A stretch of 64,000 bases of DNA from Pseudomonas chlororaphis (GCF_000783395.1 NZ_JSFK01000001.1:601673-665672); one strand, 5' to 3'; counted from the stretch's first letter, positions 26,512-36,582 are shown. Program-made: numbers and translations. The notes: a model not told the origin generated them from the sequence alone.

Positions 26512-27408
26512 ATGATGTCAACGCTACCTTCGTTGGGGTTCGCCGGAATCGGTCTGATGGGCCTGCCCATGTGCCGCCGTTTGTTGGCGGCGGGTTACCC
26601 GCTGACCGTGTGGAATCGCAACCCGGCCAAGTGCGCGCCACTGGTCGAGGCCGGTGCCCGGCAGGTGGCGACCGCCGCTGAATTGTGCGAACACGCCGAC
26701 GTGGTGATGCTGTGCCTGGCCGATACGGCGGTGGTTCGCGAGGTGGTGTTTGGCGCGGGCGGTATCGCCGAAGGGGCGAAAAGCGGCCAGTTGCTGGTGG
26801 ATTTTTCCAGCCTTGAACCGACGGCCACTCGCGAAATGGCGGCGACGCTTGCGGAGAAAACCGGCATGGCCTGGCTGGACTCACCGGTGTCCGGCGGCGT
26901 GGTCGGTGCCGAGGCGGGCAGTCTGGCGATCATGGTCGGCGGCGATGCGGCAAATCTGGAGCGTGTGCGCCCGGTATTGCTCAACCTCGGTCAACGTGTC
27001 ACGCACATGGGCGGCATCGGCGCGGGGCAGGTGACCAAGGCCTGCAACCAGATGATCGTCGCCTGCAACGCACTGGTGATCGCCGAAGTGGTGGCGCTGG
27101 CGGAGCAGGCCGGGGTCGATGCGACCCTGATCGCCGAGGCGCTGGCGGGTGGTTTTGCCGATTCGAAACCGTTGCAGATCCTCGTCCCGCAAATGGCCGA
27201 AAGCCGTTTCGAACCGATCAAATGGCACGTGCGCACGCTGCTGAAGGATCTCGACACCGCCGTCAAATTCTCCCGCGAACAGGGTTCGTCGACGCCGATC
27301 AGCGGATTGGCCGCACAACTGATGCGCCTGCATGGGGCGCAAGGCTATTTGGCGCAGGATCCAGCGACACTGGTGCAAATGTACCGCGCGCCAGAATCAA
27401 CGGATTGA
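26512..27408 (+). CDS. beta-hydroxyacid dehydrogenase (NAD(P)-dependent, HIBADH/GarR-like)
   Basis: A 298-residue enzyme of the 3-hydroxyisobutyrate/tartronate semialdehyde reductase family. The Rossmann motif GFAGIGLMGLPMCRRLL opens the protein, LDSPVSGGVVGAEAGSL is the substrate-binding signature, and GAGQVTKACNQMIVACN carries the catalytic lysine. It stands alone and its substrate is not deducible. Its 3' end overlaps the end of the converging MHYT gene by 110 bases. Confidence 0.9.
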   Translation: MMSTLPSLGFAGIGLMGLPMCRRLLAAGYPLTVWNRNPAKCAPLVEAGARQVATAAELCEHADVVMLCLADTAVVREVVFGAGGIAEGAKSGQLLVDFSSLEPTATREMAATLAEKTGMAWLDSPVSGGVVGAEAGSLAIMVGGDAANLERVRPVLLNLGQRVTHMGGIGAGQVTKACNQMIVACNALVIAEVVALAEQAGVDATLIAEALAGGFADSKPLQILVPQMAESRFEPIKWHVRTLLKDLDTAVKFSREQGSSTPISGLAAQLMRLHGAQGYLAQDPATLVQMYRAPESTD

Positions 27409-29581
27409 CCGCGTGTGAGTGTTTGCGCTGATTGATTTCTTCCAGCACCGGGCGCAGTTCGTCCAGCGGCACCGGACGGCTGAGCAGGTAACCCTGAATG
27501 AAGTCGCAGCCTGAGCGTTCAAGGAATTCGTACTGTTCCAGGCTTTCCACGCCTTCGGTGACCACCTGCAAATGCAGGGTGTGCGCCATGACGATGATCG
27601 CCTGGACGATCTCCATGTCGGCGGTCGCCGTGGGAATATCGAGGATGAACGAGCGGTCGATCTTCAAGGTGTTGAGTGGCAGGCGCTTGAGGTAGGCCAG
27701 CGACGAGTAGCCAGTGCCGAAGTCGTCGATCGACAGTGAGACGCCCAAGGCACGAATCTGCCGCAGCAGCACCAGGGTGTTGGCAATGTTGCCCATCAAG
27801 GCGTTTTCAGTGACCTCCAGTTCCAGCCGTTCCGGCGCAACGCCGGCAGTGCGCAAAGCACTTTCGATTTCAGTGGCCAGTTCTTCCCGGGCGAGGTTGA
27901 GCGGTGAGCAGTTCCAGGCGATTTTCAGTTCTTCGCAGCCATGCCGCGACAATTCGCCCAGATCCTTGCAGGCGCGGCGCAGTACCCAGTTGTCCAGTTC
28001 GGCAATCAGGCCGTTGTTTTCGGCGATGGAGATAAAGCGGTCCGGGGTCAGCAAACCGTGCAGCGGATGTTGCCAGCGGATCAGCGCTTCGAGCTTGGTG
28101 ACGCGACCGGTCTTCAGTTCGAAGATCGGTTGGTAATAGAGCGTCAGGCCGTTTTCTTCGCGCAAGGCGTGGCGCAGTTCTTCTTCCAGTTGCAGCTCGA
28201 AGCTGGCGCGGGTCTTGAGGTTGGAACTGAAAAAGTGCAGGCCGTTACGCCCCGCGCCCTTGGATTGATACAACGCCAGATCGGCGTGCTTGAGCAGTTC
28301 CTCGCAGGTGCTGCCGTCCTCCGGAAACAGACTGATGCCGATGCTGGTGGTCATCACCATGCGGCGCCCGGCCAGTTCGATCGGCTCCTTCATTTTGAGC
28401 ATGATGCGCTGGGCCATACTGCGGGCTTCTTCGCGCTCACGCAGGTTGATGAGGATGCAGAATTCGTCGCCACCGAAACGCGCGACCACGTCTTCATGGC
28501 TGCGCACCGAGCTTTTGATGTGATTGGCGATCACCTTGAGCAGTTCGTCACCGGCATCGTGACCGAGGCTGTCGTTGATCCGCTTGAAGTGGTCGATGTC
28601 GAGAAACATCACCGCGAGCATGCCGCCCTCGGTGGCTTTCTGGCAGAGTTTCTCGGCGAAGATCTGGTTGAACCCGCGGCGGTTGATCAGGTTGGTCAGG
28701 GCGTCGTAGTTGGCCGCTTGTTGTAGCGACATGCGCGCCTGATCGAGCTGGCTGAGCAGGGCGTTGACGCGACGCAGATCCTCTTCTTTGTTCTGCAGTT
28801 TCTTGTCGGCCAGCGCCGCACTGATCGCACTGCCAAGGATGAGCAAAGTGATCAGCGCGACCGTCAGGCCCAACTGCATATGGCTGGTTTCGGCCGCTAT
28901 CGACGGCAGGCTGTTTGCTGGCAAGATCAGATTCAGCGCGGCCATCCCGGTGAAATGCATGCTGAAAATACCGGCGCCGAGAATCAGTGCGGCGCTGTAC
29001 TTGAGCATCTGATGACCCAGACCGCTGCCTTCACGCAAATAGCCGGCGACCCACAGCGCGGCGAAACTGGCGCCGATGGCAATGGCGATCGACAGCACGA
29101 ACAGCGTTGGCTGGTAGTAGGCCGTGGCGCTGGACTCCATCGCCGCCATGCCGACGTAATGCATGCCGGCGATGCCCAGACCGATGACGATGGCGGTTTT
29201 CAGGTACCGCAAAAGACTGGGCTGCGCTTCACTCAGCGTGTGCATGGCCAGCCATGAGGCGAGCAGGGCGATCAGTAGGGAGAACAGCGTGATGGGCAGA
29301 TCGTAGTCGATTTCGATCGGCGCCTGGAACGCCAGCATACCGATGAAGTGCATGGCCCAGATGCCGCCGGCCAGACAGGTCGCGCCGATCCAGCGCCAGA
29401 GGCGTTGCGAGCCGGGATCTTCTGCGTGCGCGACCCGTTCGGCCATGTCGAGAGTGGCAAAGCTCGCCGCACAGGCGACCAGATAGGCCACCAGCACCAA
29501 TAAGGGATTATGTGTGCAATCTAAAATGACCTGCCCGCTCTCCGGCAGCTCGGTAACAAACTGCAAACCAAGCCACTCCAT
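27299..29581 (-). CDS. MHYT-GGDEF-EAL cyclic-di-GMP enzyme (MucR-like)
   Basis: A 760-residue inner-membrane protein. The N-terminal ~250 residues hold seven helices with three MHYT motifs (AMHFIGML, GMHYVGMAA, SMHFTGMAA), thought to sense a diatomic gas through copper. Then come a GGDEF diguanylate cyclase domain with intact FGGDEF and an EAL phosphodiesterase domain with KLEALIRW and the DDFGTGYSSL loop. This matches Pseudomonas MucR, which links c-di-GMP to alginate. The last ~36 residues run past the usual EAL end and antisense into the neighbouring dehydrogenase gene, so they are probably read-through of a lost stop. Confidence 0.93.
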   Translation of the reverse strand: MEWLGLQFVTELPESGQVILDCTHNPLLVLVAYLVACAASFATLDMAERVAHAEDPGSQRLWRWIGATCLAGGIWAMHFIGMLAFQAPIEIDYDLPITLFSLLIALLASWLAMHTLSEAQPSLLRYLKTAIVIGLGIAGMHYVGMAAMESSATAYYQPTLFVLSIAIAIGASFAALWVAGYLREGSGLGHQMLKYSAALILGAGIFSMHFTGMAALNLILPANSLPSIAAETSHMQLGLTVALITLLILGSAISAALADKKLQNKEEDLRRVNALLSQLDQARMSLQQAANYDALTNLINRRGFNQIFAEKLCQKATEGGMLAVMFLDIDHFKRINDSLGHDAGDELLKVIANHIKSSVRSHEDVVARFGGDEFCILINLREREEARSMAQRIMLKMKEPIELAGRRMVMTTSIGISLFPEDGSTCEELLKHADLALYQSKGAGRNGLHFFSSNLKTRASFELQLEEELRHALREENGLTLYYQPIFELKTGRVTKLEALIRWQHPLHGLLTPDRFISIAENNGLIAELDNWVLRRACKDLGELSRHGCEELKIAWNCSPLNLAREELATEIESALRTAGVAPERLELEVTENALMGNIANTLVLLRQIRALGVSLSIDDFGTGYSSLAYLKRLPLNTLKIDRSFILDIPTATADMEIVQAIIVMAHTLHLQVVTEGVESLEQYEFLERSGCDFIQGYLLSRPVPLDELRPVLEEINQRKHSHAVNPLILARGTFAPVSLDPAPNSLAPHAGASVVRPIR

Positions 29582-29731
29582 AGCATGCCCCGTCTCTGAA
29601 GTCGTCCCGAGTGCGCGTTGAACGCAGTTGAATGTCAGGAGTATAGAGGCCGATTTCGGGGTGCAAGGGGTAGTGGCACATTGGCGCTAATGATTTCGGC
29701 ATTAGCGTCATAGCGATTGGCGCTAAAAGGC

Positions 29732-30100
29732 TCAAGCGATCTGTTCTAAAGGGATTTGCGCCCAGTCCGGTTGCAGCGGCGGCAAGCCGAAACGCGCGCG
29801 GGCCTTGTCGCAGTCGACATTCTGTTCGCCGTTTTCCCAGGACGATTCGAATTCACGGCAGGGGCTGGAGCGCAATTCATAAATCGAACACTTCACCTCG
29901 CTGCCCACTTCGCCGACCAGCGCCGTGCAGCGTGGCGATTTGCAGTCGGTGCCGTTCATCGCCACCCGGCTCGGGCTGATCTGCGTGACCAGTTCATCAG
30001 GCACCGTGCCGCCGGAAGATGAGCACTCCCCCCAAAAGAAAGACACGCGAAAATGGGAACAGCAGGCACCGCAATTCAGACACGGACTGACTTCAGACAT
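29732..30100 (-). CDS. YkgJ-family cysteine cluster protein
   Basis: A 122-residue protein whose N-terminus has the CLNCGACC cluster, followed by further cysteines (GECSSSG, DCKSPRC, KCSIYELRSSPC) of the YkgJ zinc- or iron-binding family. The function is unknown and the partner protein is not evident. The ATG at 30100 is chosen because it starts MSEVSPCLNCG; the frame is open further upstream to 30154. Confidence 0.87.
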   Translation of the reverse strand: MSEVSPCLNCGACCSHFRVSFFWGECSSSGGTVPDELVTQISPSRVAMNGTDCKSPRCTALVGEVGSEVKCSIYELRSSPCREFESSWENGEQNVDCDKARARFGLPPLQPDWAQIPLEQIA

Positions 30101-30401
30101 GGGCGAGGGTATCAAAGGGATTGATCGGGAGATCCGGACGGATCCGGCGGCCATTCTAGGCTTTGCCGCAGACTTGGGAAGGGGGGCACGAAACTATTTT
30201 TTTGTGGCAAGGTTTTGCCGCAAAAGCCCCGGTTTTCGGGGGATTGCAGGCTTATCAAGGGCTTACGTTTCGTTACAGTGCCATGGCCCGATATCAGGCA
30301 GACGAATGATCACAGACAGGCCTGTCATGGCTGACTAGATTGCAGGTTCCGGGCTCGGATGCGTTGGCAGTGAAGCCCCATAACAATAAAGAGACGGACC
30401 C
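30101..30401. other. divergent upstream region, no gene seen
   Basis: About 300 bases between the YkgJ gene (leftward) and an MFS gene (rightward). A short G/C hairpin (GCCCCGGTTTTCGGGG near 30226-30241) is the only structure noticed. No operator was recognised. Confidence 0.4.
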
Positions 30402-31751
30402 ATGCAGAACTCGACCCAAGCGGCGAATGCCTGGCGCATTCTGTTCCTGCTGTTCCTCGCCAACCTGTTCAACTTCTTCGACCGCACCATTCCGGCGATC
30501 ATCATCGAACCGATCCGCATGGAATGGCACCTCAGCGACTTTCAACTGGGCATCGTTGGCACCGCCTTCACCATCGTTTATGCCATTGCCGGCCTGCCGT
30601 TGGGGCGCATGGCCGATACCGGTTCGCGCAGCAAACTGATGGGCTGGGGCCTGGCAACGTGGAGTGCGCTGACCGCCGTCAACGGTCTGGTCGGCAGTTT
30701 CTGGAGCTTCCTGATCGTGCGCATGGGCATCGGCATCGGCGAGGCCAGTTATGCACCGGCGGCCAACTCGCTGATTGGCGATCTGTTTCCGGCGCACCGT
30801 CGGGCGCGGGCGATGGGCATCTTCATGCTCGGTTTGCCGTTGGGCCTGTTGCTGGCGTTCTTCACCATTGGCTGGATGGTGAAGGCGTTTGACAGCTGGC
30901 GGGCGCCGTTCTTTATTGCGGCAGTGCCGGGGCTGATCCTCGCGATCTTCATGTTCTTTATTAAAGAGCCGAAGCGCGGCGCGGCGGAAACCGTGCAAGT
31001 GTCTCAAGAGAAAGTCGACAAGCCGATCCGGCGGATCCTGGCGGTGCCGACCTTTCTCTGGTTGGTGCTGGCCGGGTTGTGTTTCAACTTCGCGACGTAT
31101 GCCTGCAACTCGTTTCTGGTGCCGATGCTGCAGCGTTATTTCCTGATGCCATTGCAGGAAGCGGCGGTGGCCACCGGGATGATTGTTGGTGTGACTGGTT
31201 TGGTGGGTTTGACGTTGGGCGGCTGGATTGCCGACAAGATTCACCAGCGCGTGGCCAATGGGCGGCTGTTGTTCGCGGCGTTCAGCCTGATCATTTCAAC
31301 GCTGTGCACGGCCTGGGCGCTGCATGCCGGGCGTATCGAAATTGGTGTGTTTGTCGCGGTGTTCAGTGTTGGTTGGCTGTTTGCCTACAACTTCTATACC
31401 TGCGTTTATACGGCGATTCAGGACGTGGTCGAACCGCGCCTGCGGGCGACGGCGATGGCGTTGTTCTTTGCCGGGTTGTATCTGTTGGGCGGTGGTTTGG
31501 GGCCGGTGGTGGTGGGGGGCTTGTCGGATCATTTTGCGCATACCGCGATGGCGGCGGCCGGGGCTGAGCAGATGACCGAGGCGTTCAAGGCCGTCGGGCT
31601 GCATGATGCGATGTACCTGATTCCGGTGGCGCTGTTTTTGACCATGGTGTTTCTGTTTTTGGCGGCGCGGTGTTTTGTGCGCGATGCGCAGCGGATGAAG
31701 GAAGGGTTGGTGGCTGTGGTTGAGCCAGAGGTTGCAGTAGCGACTGCTTAA
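30402..31751 (+). CDS. MFS transporter, spinster-like
   Basis: A 449-residue twelve-helix carrier. The opening ANLFNFFDRTIPAIIIEPIRMEWHLSDFQLGIVGTAF and the loop motif GRMADTGSRSKLMGWGL match the spinster/hexuronate-like MFS group. It has no enzyme neighbours that would reveal a substrate. It is followed by REP elements. Confidence 0.87.
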   Translation: MQNSTQAANAWRILFLLFLANLFNFFDRTIPAIIIEPIRMEWHLSDFQLGIVGTAFTIVYAIAGLPLGRMADTGSRSKLMGWGLATWSALTAVNGLVGSFWSFLIVRMGIGIGEASYAPAANSLIGDLFPAHRRARAMGIFMLGLPLGLLLAFFTIGWMVKAFDSWRAPFFIAAVPGLILAIFMFFIKEPKRGAAETVQVSQEKVDKPIRRILAVPTFLWLVLAGLCFNFATYACNSFLVPMLQRYFLMPLQEAAVATGMIVGVTGLVGLTLGGWIADKIHQRVANGRLLFAAFSLIISTLCTAWALHAGRIEIGVFVAVFSVGWLFAYNFYTCVYTAIQDVVEPRLRATAMALFFAGLYLLGGGLGPVVVGGLSDHFAHTAMAAAGAEQMTEAFKAVGLHDAMYLIPVALFLTMVFLFLAARCFVRDAQRMKEGLVAVVEPEVAVATA

Positions 31752-31786
31752 GATCAAAAGATCGCAGCCTTCGGCAGCTCCTACAG
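31751..31786. repeat. single REP (family B)
   Basis: AGATCAAAAGATCGCAGCCT and on to GGCAGCTCCTACAG form one arm of the family B unit, directly after the MFS stop codon. A family A single follows at 31825-31853, so the two families are adjacent. Confidence 0.85.
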
Positions 31787-31824
31787 TGACCGAGTCGTAC
31801 ACATAATCTGTAAACGACCCGACA

Positions 31825-31853
31825 CCTGTGGGAGCTGGCTTGCCAGCGATGAG
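31825..31853. repeat. single REP (family A)
   Basis: CCTGTGGGAGCTGGCTTGCC and AGCGATGAG match one arm of family A. Confidence 0.85.
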
Positions 31854-31887
31854 GCCATCAGCATCAGCTGAAAAATCACAGGCAAAC

Positions 31888-31920
31888 AAAAAAGGCCCGC
31901 ATCACTGCGGGCCTTCTTGT
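31888..31920 (-). terminator. rapA terminator
   Basis: AAAAAAGGCCCGC-ATCACT-GCGGGCCTTCTT is a GC-rich hairpin with A/T runs, about 25 bases beyond the rapA stop. Confidence 0.85.
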
Positions 31921-31942
31921 TTTCAGCGATGGGGCAGGGCGA

Positions 31943-34789
31943 TTAACCCGCTACCAACACCCGAATCGCTTCCAGACGCAACGCCGCTTTATCCAGCATC
32001 GCCAGACCCTGCTCACGCTGTTGGCGCAACGCATCCAGTTCGCTGTCACGTACAGTCGGGTTGACCGCCTGCAACGCGGTCAGACGCGCCAGTTCTTCGT
32101 CGGTGTCGGCCGCCAGGCGGCGACGGGCCTCGGCCACGCGCTCGGCGTGACGCGGGGCAATCTTGTCTTCACCGGCGTTGATCCGTGGCGTCAGTTGATC
32201 GCGCTGGGCCTGGATGAACTTGTTGGCGCTGGCACGCGGCACGCTTTCCAGCTGATCGTTCAGCGTTTCGAACGAGACCCGTGGAGACAGGTCGTTGCCG
32301 TTGGCATCGAGCAGGCAGCGCAGGGCGGCCGGCGGCAGGTAACGGCCCAGTTGCAGCGAACGCGGCGCGACCACTTCGCTGACGTAGAGCAGTTCCAGCA
32401 GCACGGTGCCCGGCTTCAACGCCTTGTTCTTGATCAGCGCGACGGCGGTGTTGCCCATCGAACCGGACAGCACCAGGTCCATGCCGCCCTGCACCATCGG
32501 GTGTTCCCAGGTGATGAACTGCATGTCTTCACGCGACAGCGCCTGATTGCGGTCGTAGGTGATGGTCACGCCTTCGTCGTCGCCCAGCGGGAAGCTGGCG
32601 TCGAGCATCTTCTCGCTCGGCTTGAGGATCAGGGCGTTTTCCGAATGGTCTTCGCTGTCGATGCCGAACGCGTCGAACAGGGTTTCCATGTAGATCGGCA
32701 GGGCGAACTGATCGTCTTGTTCGAGGATGTCCTCGACCAGCGCTTCACCTTCGCCGGCGCCGCCGGAGTTGAGTTCCAGCAGGCGGTCACGACCGGTGTG
32801 CAGCTCGGCTTCCAGACGCTCACGCTCGGTGCGCGCTTCGTCGATCAGCGCTTGCCACTCGCTGTCGTCGGCTTCTTCGAGCAACGGCAGCAGGCGCGGG
32901 CCGAACTGATGCTGCAAGGCGTTGCCGGTCGGGCAGGTGTTGAGGAACGCGTTCAGCGCTTCGTGGTACCACTGGAACAGGCGCTCTTGCGGGCTGGTTT
33001 CCAGGTACGGCACGTGCAGTTCGATGATGTGTTTCTGGCCGATCCGGTCGAGACGACCGATCCGCTGCTCGAGCAGGTCCGGGTGCGACGGCAGATCGAA
33101 CAGCACCAAGTGGTGAGCGAACTGGAAGTTGCGACCTTCACTGCCGATTTCCGAGCAGATCAGCACTTGTGCGCCGAATTCTTCGTCGGCGAAGTAAGCG
33201 GCGGCGCGGTCACGCTCAAGGATGTTCATGCCTTCGTGGAACACCGTGGCCGGAATGCCGGAACGCACGCGCAGGGCGTCTTCCAGGTCCATCGCGGTTT
33301 CGGCGTGGGCGCAGATCACCAGCACTTTGGTGCGCTTGAGCATTTTCAGCTGATCGATCAGCCACTCGACGCGCGGGTCGAATTTCCACCAGCGCTCTTC
33401 TTCGCTGGCGTCCGGTTGTGCCTGGAAGCTGACTTCCGGGTACAGCTCGGCGTGTTCGCCTAGCGGCAGTTCGAGGTATTCGTCCGGGCACGGCAGCGGG
33501 TACGGGTGCAGTTTGCGCTCCGGGAAACCCTGCACGGCAGCGCGGGTGTTACGGAACAGCACGCGGCCGGTGCCGTGACGGTCAAGCAGTTCACGCACGA
33601 GACGGGCGCTGGCTTCAGTGTCGCCATCGTTGACCGCGGTCAGCAGGGCTTCGCCTTCGTTGCCGAGGAAACCCTGAATGGTCTTGTGCGCTTCGGCCGA
33701 GAGACGGCCCTTGTCGAGCAGTTCCTGAACGGCTTCGGCCACCGGGCGATAGTTGTCGCTCTCGGCGCGGAAGGCGGCCAGGTCATGGAAACGGTTCGGG
33801 TCGAGCAGGCGCAGACGGGCGAAGTGGCTGTCCTGACCGAGTTGTTCCGGGGTGGCGGTGAGCAGCAGCACGCCGGGGATGACTTCGGCGAGTTGCTCGA
33901 CCAGCGAGTATTCGGCGCTGGCTTTTTCTTCGTGCCAGACCAGGTGGTGCGCCTCGTCGACCACCAGCAAATCCCAACCGGCGGCGAACAGCGCGTCTTG
34001 CGCCTTTTCGTCGTCGACCAGCCACTCCAGCGCGACCAGCGCCAGTTGGGTGTCTTCGAACGGGTTGGTGGCATCGCTTTCGATGAAGCGTTCTTCGTCG
34101 AACAGCGCGACCTGCAGGTTGAAGCGGCGGCGCATCTCTACCAGCCACTGGTGCTGGAGGTTTTCCGGAACGAGGATCAGCACGCGGTTGGCGCGGCCCG
34201 AGAGCAGTTGGCGATGGATCACCAGGCCGGCTTCGATGGTTTTACCCAGACCCACTTCGTCCGCCAGCAGTACGCGCGGGGCGATACGGTCGGCGACTTC
34301 ACGGGCGATGTGCAATTGGTGCGCGATTGGCTGAGCGCGAACGCCACCCAGGCCCCAGAGCGAAGATTGCAACTGGCGGCTGGTGTGTTCGAGGGTGTTG
34401 TAACGCAGCGAGAACCACGCCAGCGGATCGATCTGGCCGGCGAACAGACGGTCGCTGGCCAGACGGAACTGGATGAAGTTCGACAGCTGGGTTTCCGGCA
34501 GGGTGACGGCTTCGTTCTGCCCATTGAGACCGTGATAGACCATCAGCCCGTCGACGTCGTCGACTTGCTGCACGGTCATCTTCCAGCCTTCGAAATGGGT
34601 GATGCTGTCGCCCGGCGAGAATCGCACGCGGGTCAGGGGCGCATTCCGTAGCGCGTACTGGCGGGTTTCGCCAGTGGCCGGGTAAAGCACGGTCAACAAG
34701 CGGCCGTCCTGTGCCAGAACGGTGCCTAAACCAAGCTCTGCTTCGCTGTCACTGATCCAGCGTTGCCCCGGTTGATACTGCTGCGCCAT
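31943..34789 (-). CDS. rapA: RNA polymerase-associated protein RapA (HepA)
   Basis: A 948-residue Swi2/Snf2-type ATPase that binds RNA polymerase and promotes its recycling. The N-terminal Tudor-like region begins [22 protein letters not shown]. Walker [15 protein letters not shown], the DEAH-type Walker [11 protein letters not shown] and motif [14 protein letters not shown] come next. The helicase C lobe has [22 protein letters not shown] and [10 protein letters not shown]. The RapA-specific C-terminal domain follows. The length is standard for the family. The gene is monocistronic. Confidence 0.97.
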   Translation of the reverse strand: MAQQYQPGQRWISDSEAELGLGTVLAQDGRLLTVLYPATGETRQYALRNAPLTRVRFSPGDSITHFEGWKMTVQQVDDVDGLMVYHGLNGQNEAVTLPETQLSNFIQFRLASDRLFAGQIDPLAWFSLRYNTLEHTSRQLQSSLWGLGGVRAQPIAHQLHIAREVADRIAPRVLLADEVGLGKTIEAGLVIHRQLLSGRANRVLILVPENLQHQWLVEMRRRFNLQVALFDEERFIESDATNPFEDTQLALVALEWLVDDEKAQDALFAAGWDLLVVDEAHHLVWHEEKASAEYSLVEQLAEVIPGVLLLTATPEQLGQDSHFARLRLLDPNRFHDLAAFRAESDNYRPVAEAVQELLDKGRLSAEAHKTIQGFLGNEGEALLTAVNDGDTEASARLVRELLDRHGTGRVLFRNTRAAVQGFPERKLHPYPLPCPDEYLELPLGEHAELYPEVSFQAQPDASEEERWWKFDPRVEWLIDQLKMLKRTKVLVICAHAETAMDLEDALRVRSGIPATVFHEGMNILERDRAAAYFADEEFGAQVLICSEIGSEGRNFQFAHHLVLFDLPSHPDLLEQRIGRLDRIGQKHIIELHVPYLETSPQERLFQWYHEALNAFLNTCPTGNALQHQFGPRLLPLLEEADDSEWQALIDEARTERERLEAELHTGRDRLLELNSGGAGEGEALVEDILEQDDQFALPIYMETLFDAFGIDSEDHSENALILKPSEKMLDASFPLGDDEGVTITYDRNQALSREDMQFITWEHPMVQGGMDLVLSGSMGNTAVALIKNKALKPGTVLLELLYVSEVVAPRSLQLGRYLPPAALRCLLDANGNDLSPRVSFETLNDQLESVPRASANKFIQAQRDQLTPRINAGEDKIAPRHAERVAEARRRLAADTDEELARLTALQAVNPTVRDSELDALRQQREQGLAMLDKAALRLEAIRVLVAG

Positions 34790-34863
34790 GCTGCCTGACT
34801 CCCACCTTGAAAAAGCGGGCTATCTTAACGGAATGAGGGCCTCAGGGCCAAAGATTACTGGCG

Positions 34864-34957
34864 TAGTAGCTGCCGCAGGCTGCGATCTTTTGATCTTTGA
34901 GAACCCTTGAGGTTTGAGCTGTCTGATAAAGATCGCAGCCTTCGGCAGCTCCTACAC
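34864..34957. repeat. REP doublet (family B)
   Basis: GTAGCTGCCGCAGGCTGCGA and its inverted partner GATCGCAGCCTTCGGCAGCT flank a ~40-base spacer between rapA and the next gene. Confidence 0.85.
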
Positions 34958-35041
34958 GTGCCAAGTGCGTCACAGTTTTGCGACGGATGGCTCAAGGCGC
35001 CTTTGCCGCAGCCGATAGCCTGCTGACAGGAGACCCCTTAT

Positions 35042-35383
35042 ATGTTGCCACCGATGCTCCCCCTGAGCGCTGTGCCGATCACTTCCCAGCAGGATCCGAT
35101 CCGCCAGCGGCCGGACATTCCTCCGGTGGTGCCGGTGCAGGAAAGCTCCAACGAAAGCACGATCGATTTGCAAAAGCGTGATCCTGAAGAGGATCGACTG
35201 CTGGCGCGCGAAGAACAGCGCCGTCAGCAAGAACGTGATCGCCGTCGTCGCGAAGCCGATGAAGATCCGGAAGAACACCTGGCGGTGCCCGGCACCGAAC
35301 TGAACGCTGACAACACCGTGCCGGTGGTGCCGCTGATGGAAGATCAGCCGCGTCAGGGCTTGTGGGTCGATATCGAGATCTGA
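35042..35383 (+). CDS. small charged protein of unknown function
   Basis: A 113-residue protein with a proline-rich N-terminus (QRPDIPPVVPVQ) and a central helix rich in Arg, Glu and Gln (LAREEQRRQQERDRRRREADEDPEE) that looks like a coiled coil. Homologues in Pseudomonas have been mis-named 'aspartate-semialdehyde dehydrogenase'; nothing in this protein supports that. It has no signal peptide and its role is unknown. Confidence 0.72.
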   Translation: MLPPMLPLSAVPITSQQDPIRQRPDIPPVVPVQESSNESTIDLQKRDPEEDRLLAREEQRRQQERDRRRREADEDPEEHLAVPGTELNADNTVPVVPLMEDQPRQGLWVDIEI

Positions 35384-35480
35384 TCTTCGGCTGGTCAGCG
35401 CTGGTGTGACGTTGCATTATTGGCGCAGTCCTGCCGGTGATGTGGCAGTTGTGATCCTTTACTGCGATGTACTGAACGCC

Positions 35481-35642
35481 ATGAGCCAAGACGACAAACT
35501 GATCGACCTCAGCACTGAGCGCGCCAAGCGGGTGCATGACATTAAAGAGAAACGCCTGAACGAAGTGCGCCAGGCTTTCGAGCAGGCGATGCCGTTGGGA
35601 AAAGCCAGGAAAAAGTCGAAAAACAAGCCGAAAAAGCGTTGA
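35481..35642 (+). CDS. small basic protein of unknown function
   Basis: A 53-residue helical protein (MSQDDKLIDLSTERAKRVHDIKEKR...) ending in a Lys-rich tail KARKKSKNKPKKR. The ATG at 35481 is the natural start; the frame extends upstream to 35406 without conserved-looking sequence. It could bind nucleic acid, but no family is recognised. Confidence 0.65.
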   Translation: MSQDDKLIDLSTERAKRVHDIKEKRLNEVRQAFEQAMPLGKARKKSKNKPKKR

Positions 35643-35708
35643 TCTCCCCCTGCATCCGTTGATGCAGGTCAGTTATTTTCCCTCCTTTATCCCCCTTCGT
35701 TGCTGGTA

Positions 35709-35722
35709 TTGATCCCGGTCAA
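35709..35722 (+). promoter_or_regulatory. ANR/FNR box upstream of ccoM
   Basis: TTGAT-CCCG-GTCAA fits the Pseudomonas ANR consensus (TTGAT-N4-GTCAA). It is centred about 40 bases before a plausible start point, given a -10-like TAACTT at 35744-35749, and 66 bases before the ccoM ATG. This is the spacing of a class II activated promoter under low oxygen. Confidence 0.75.
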
Positions 35723-35787
35723 TTTGTGCGCCTGTGTGTTTGGTAACTTAGTCCCATCGCAGCAGAGCAGGGGCCAGGAGGCCAGTC

Positions 35788-35901
35788 ATGTTTTTCGATA
35801 ACGTGGTGTTTGCCGGGGTCCTGACTGTAGGGCTGATGGTTCTGTTTTTTGCAGGGTTTGGATTTTTTATCTGGAAGGATGCGAATAAGCGCAAGAAGTG
35901 A
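35788..35901 (+). CDS. ccoM: cbb3 cytochrome oxidase small subunit CcoM
   Basis: A 37-residue single-helix membrane protein (MFFDNVVFAGVLTVGLMV ... FFIWKDANKRKK) that closely resembles CcoM, the small subunit that stabilises cbb3-type cytochrome c oxidase in P. stutzeri. AGGAGG lies exactly six bases before the ATG. The upstream ANR box fits the low-oxygen regulation of cbb3 oxidases. The other cco genes are not in the window, so the gene is free-standing. Confidence 0.85.
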   Translation: MFFDNVVFAGVLTVGLMVLFFAGFGFFIWKDANKRKK

Positions 35902-36367
35902 TTCTTCTGGATTGATGAGCACGCAAGGCATTTTGGGGCGACTTCGGTTGCCCCTTTTTTTTTGTGTCTTGGCGGCCTTTGGGCCGACCATGCTTTGGGT
36001 GTGCTTTGTGAATATCCGTTGCTGCGGTAACGGCGGCTTAGGGTTCCGCCCTTACGGCGGGTCACCTTTTCCAGACGCCGAAAAGGTAACCCAAAAGGCT
36101 TGCTCCTGCGTGCGGCCCGCTCGCTGGGGCTCGGGGTTCCTTCGCTCCGGGATCGATCCGGGCGCAGCGTCTACGGTTTGCTTCGCTGCACCTCCTCTCG
36201 CTGTGTTTGGCTTCGCCAAACGGTCGCTGCGCTCCCACGCCCGGATCAATCCCTCCACTCAGCCTTCCGACGTCGCCCGTGGAGCAAGATCAAGAGCAGG
36301 CGAGCTGACACTCGGCCTATTGAGTGGTGAAGAGCGGATGTTTGTCTTTCGATTTGTGGTGGGTTTG

Positions 36368-36520
36368 CCCCTCACCCCAGCCCTCTCCCGAGGGAGAGGG
36401 AGCCGATTTGTGGGCTTTTCAAGATCTGAGTTCAACGCGGTATCGCACGTCGGCGTACCTTCCCCAAACACCACGGTCAGTTCCCTCTCCCTCTGGGAGA
36501 GGGCCAGGGTGAGGGGCTTT
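36368..36520. repeat. CCCTCTCCC inverted pair (family D), nested
   Basis: CCCCTCACCCCAGCCCTCTC on the left and GAGAGGGCCAGGGTGAGGGG on the right, each next to an inner CCCTCTCC/GGAGAGGG hairpin, ~150 bases apart. The same arrangement occurs at 60375-60524. Confidence 0.85.
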
Positions 36521-36582
36521 TGATCTGGCTTTTGATCTGGCTTTTGATCTTGCTCTGGCTTTGGCTTTTGATCTTTTGCCCC
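36520..36582. repeat. short tandem repeat GATCTGGCTTTT
   Basis: A 12-13 base unit (GATCTGGCTTTT and variants GATCTTGCTCTGGCTTTGGC) is repeated several times just inside the right arm of the long inverted element. Confidence 0.7.

Noticed and set aside
35042..35383. Annotation as aspartate-semialdehyde dehydrogenase
   Set aside because: The protein is only 113 residues, has no Rossmann fold or active-site cysteine, and is mostly a charged helix. That name seen for relatives is an error.
35849..36523. Open frame across the inverted-repeat element
   Set aside because: Low-complexity, repeat-derived sequence with no plausible start context; the frame exists only because the repeat lacks stops.
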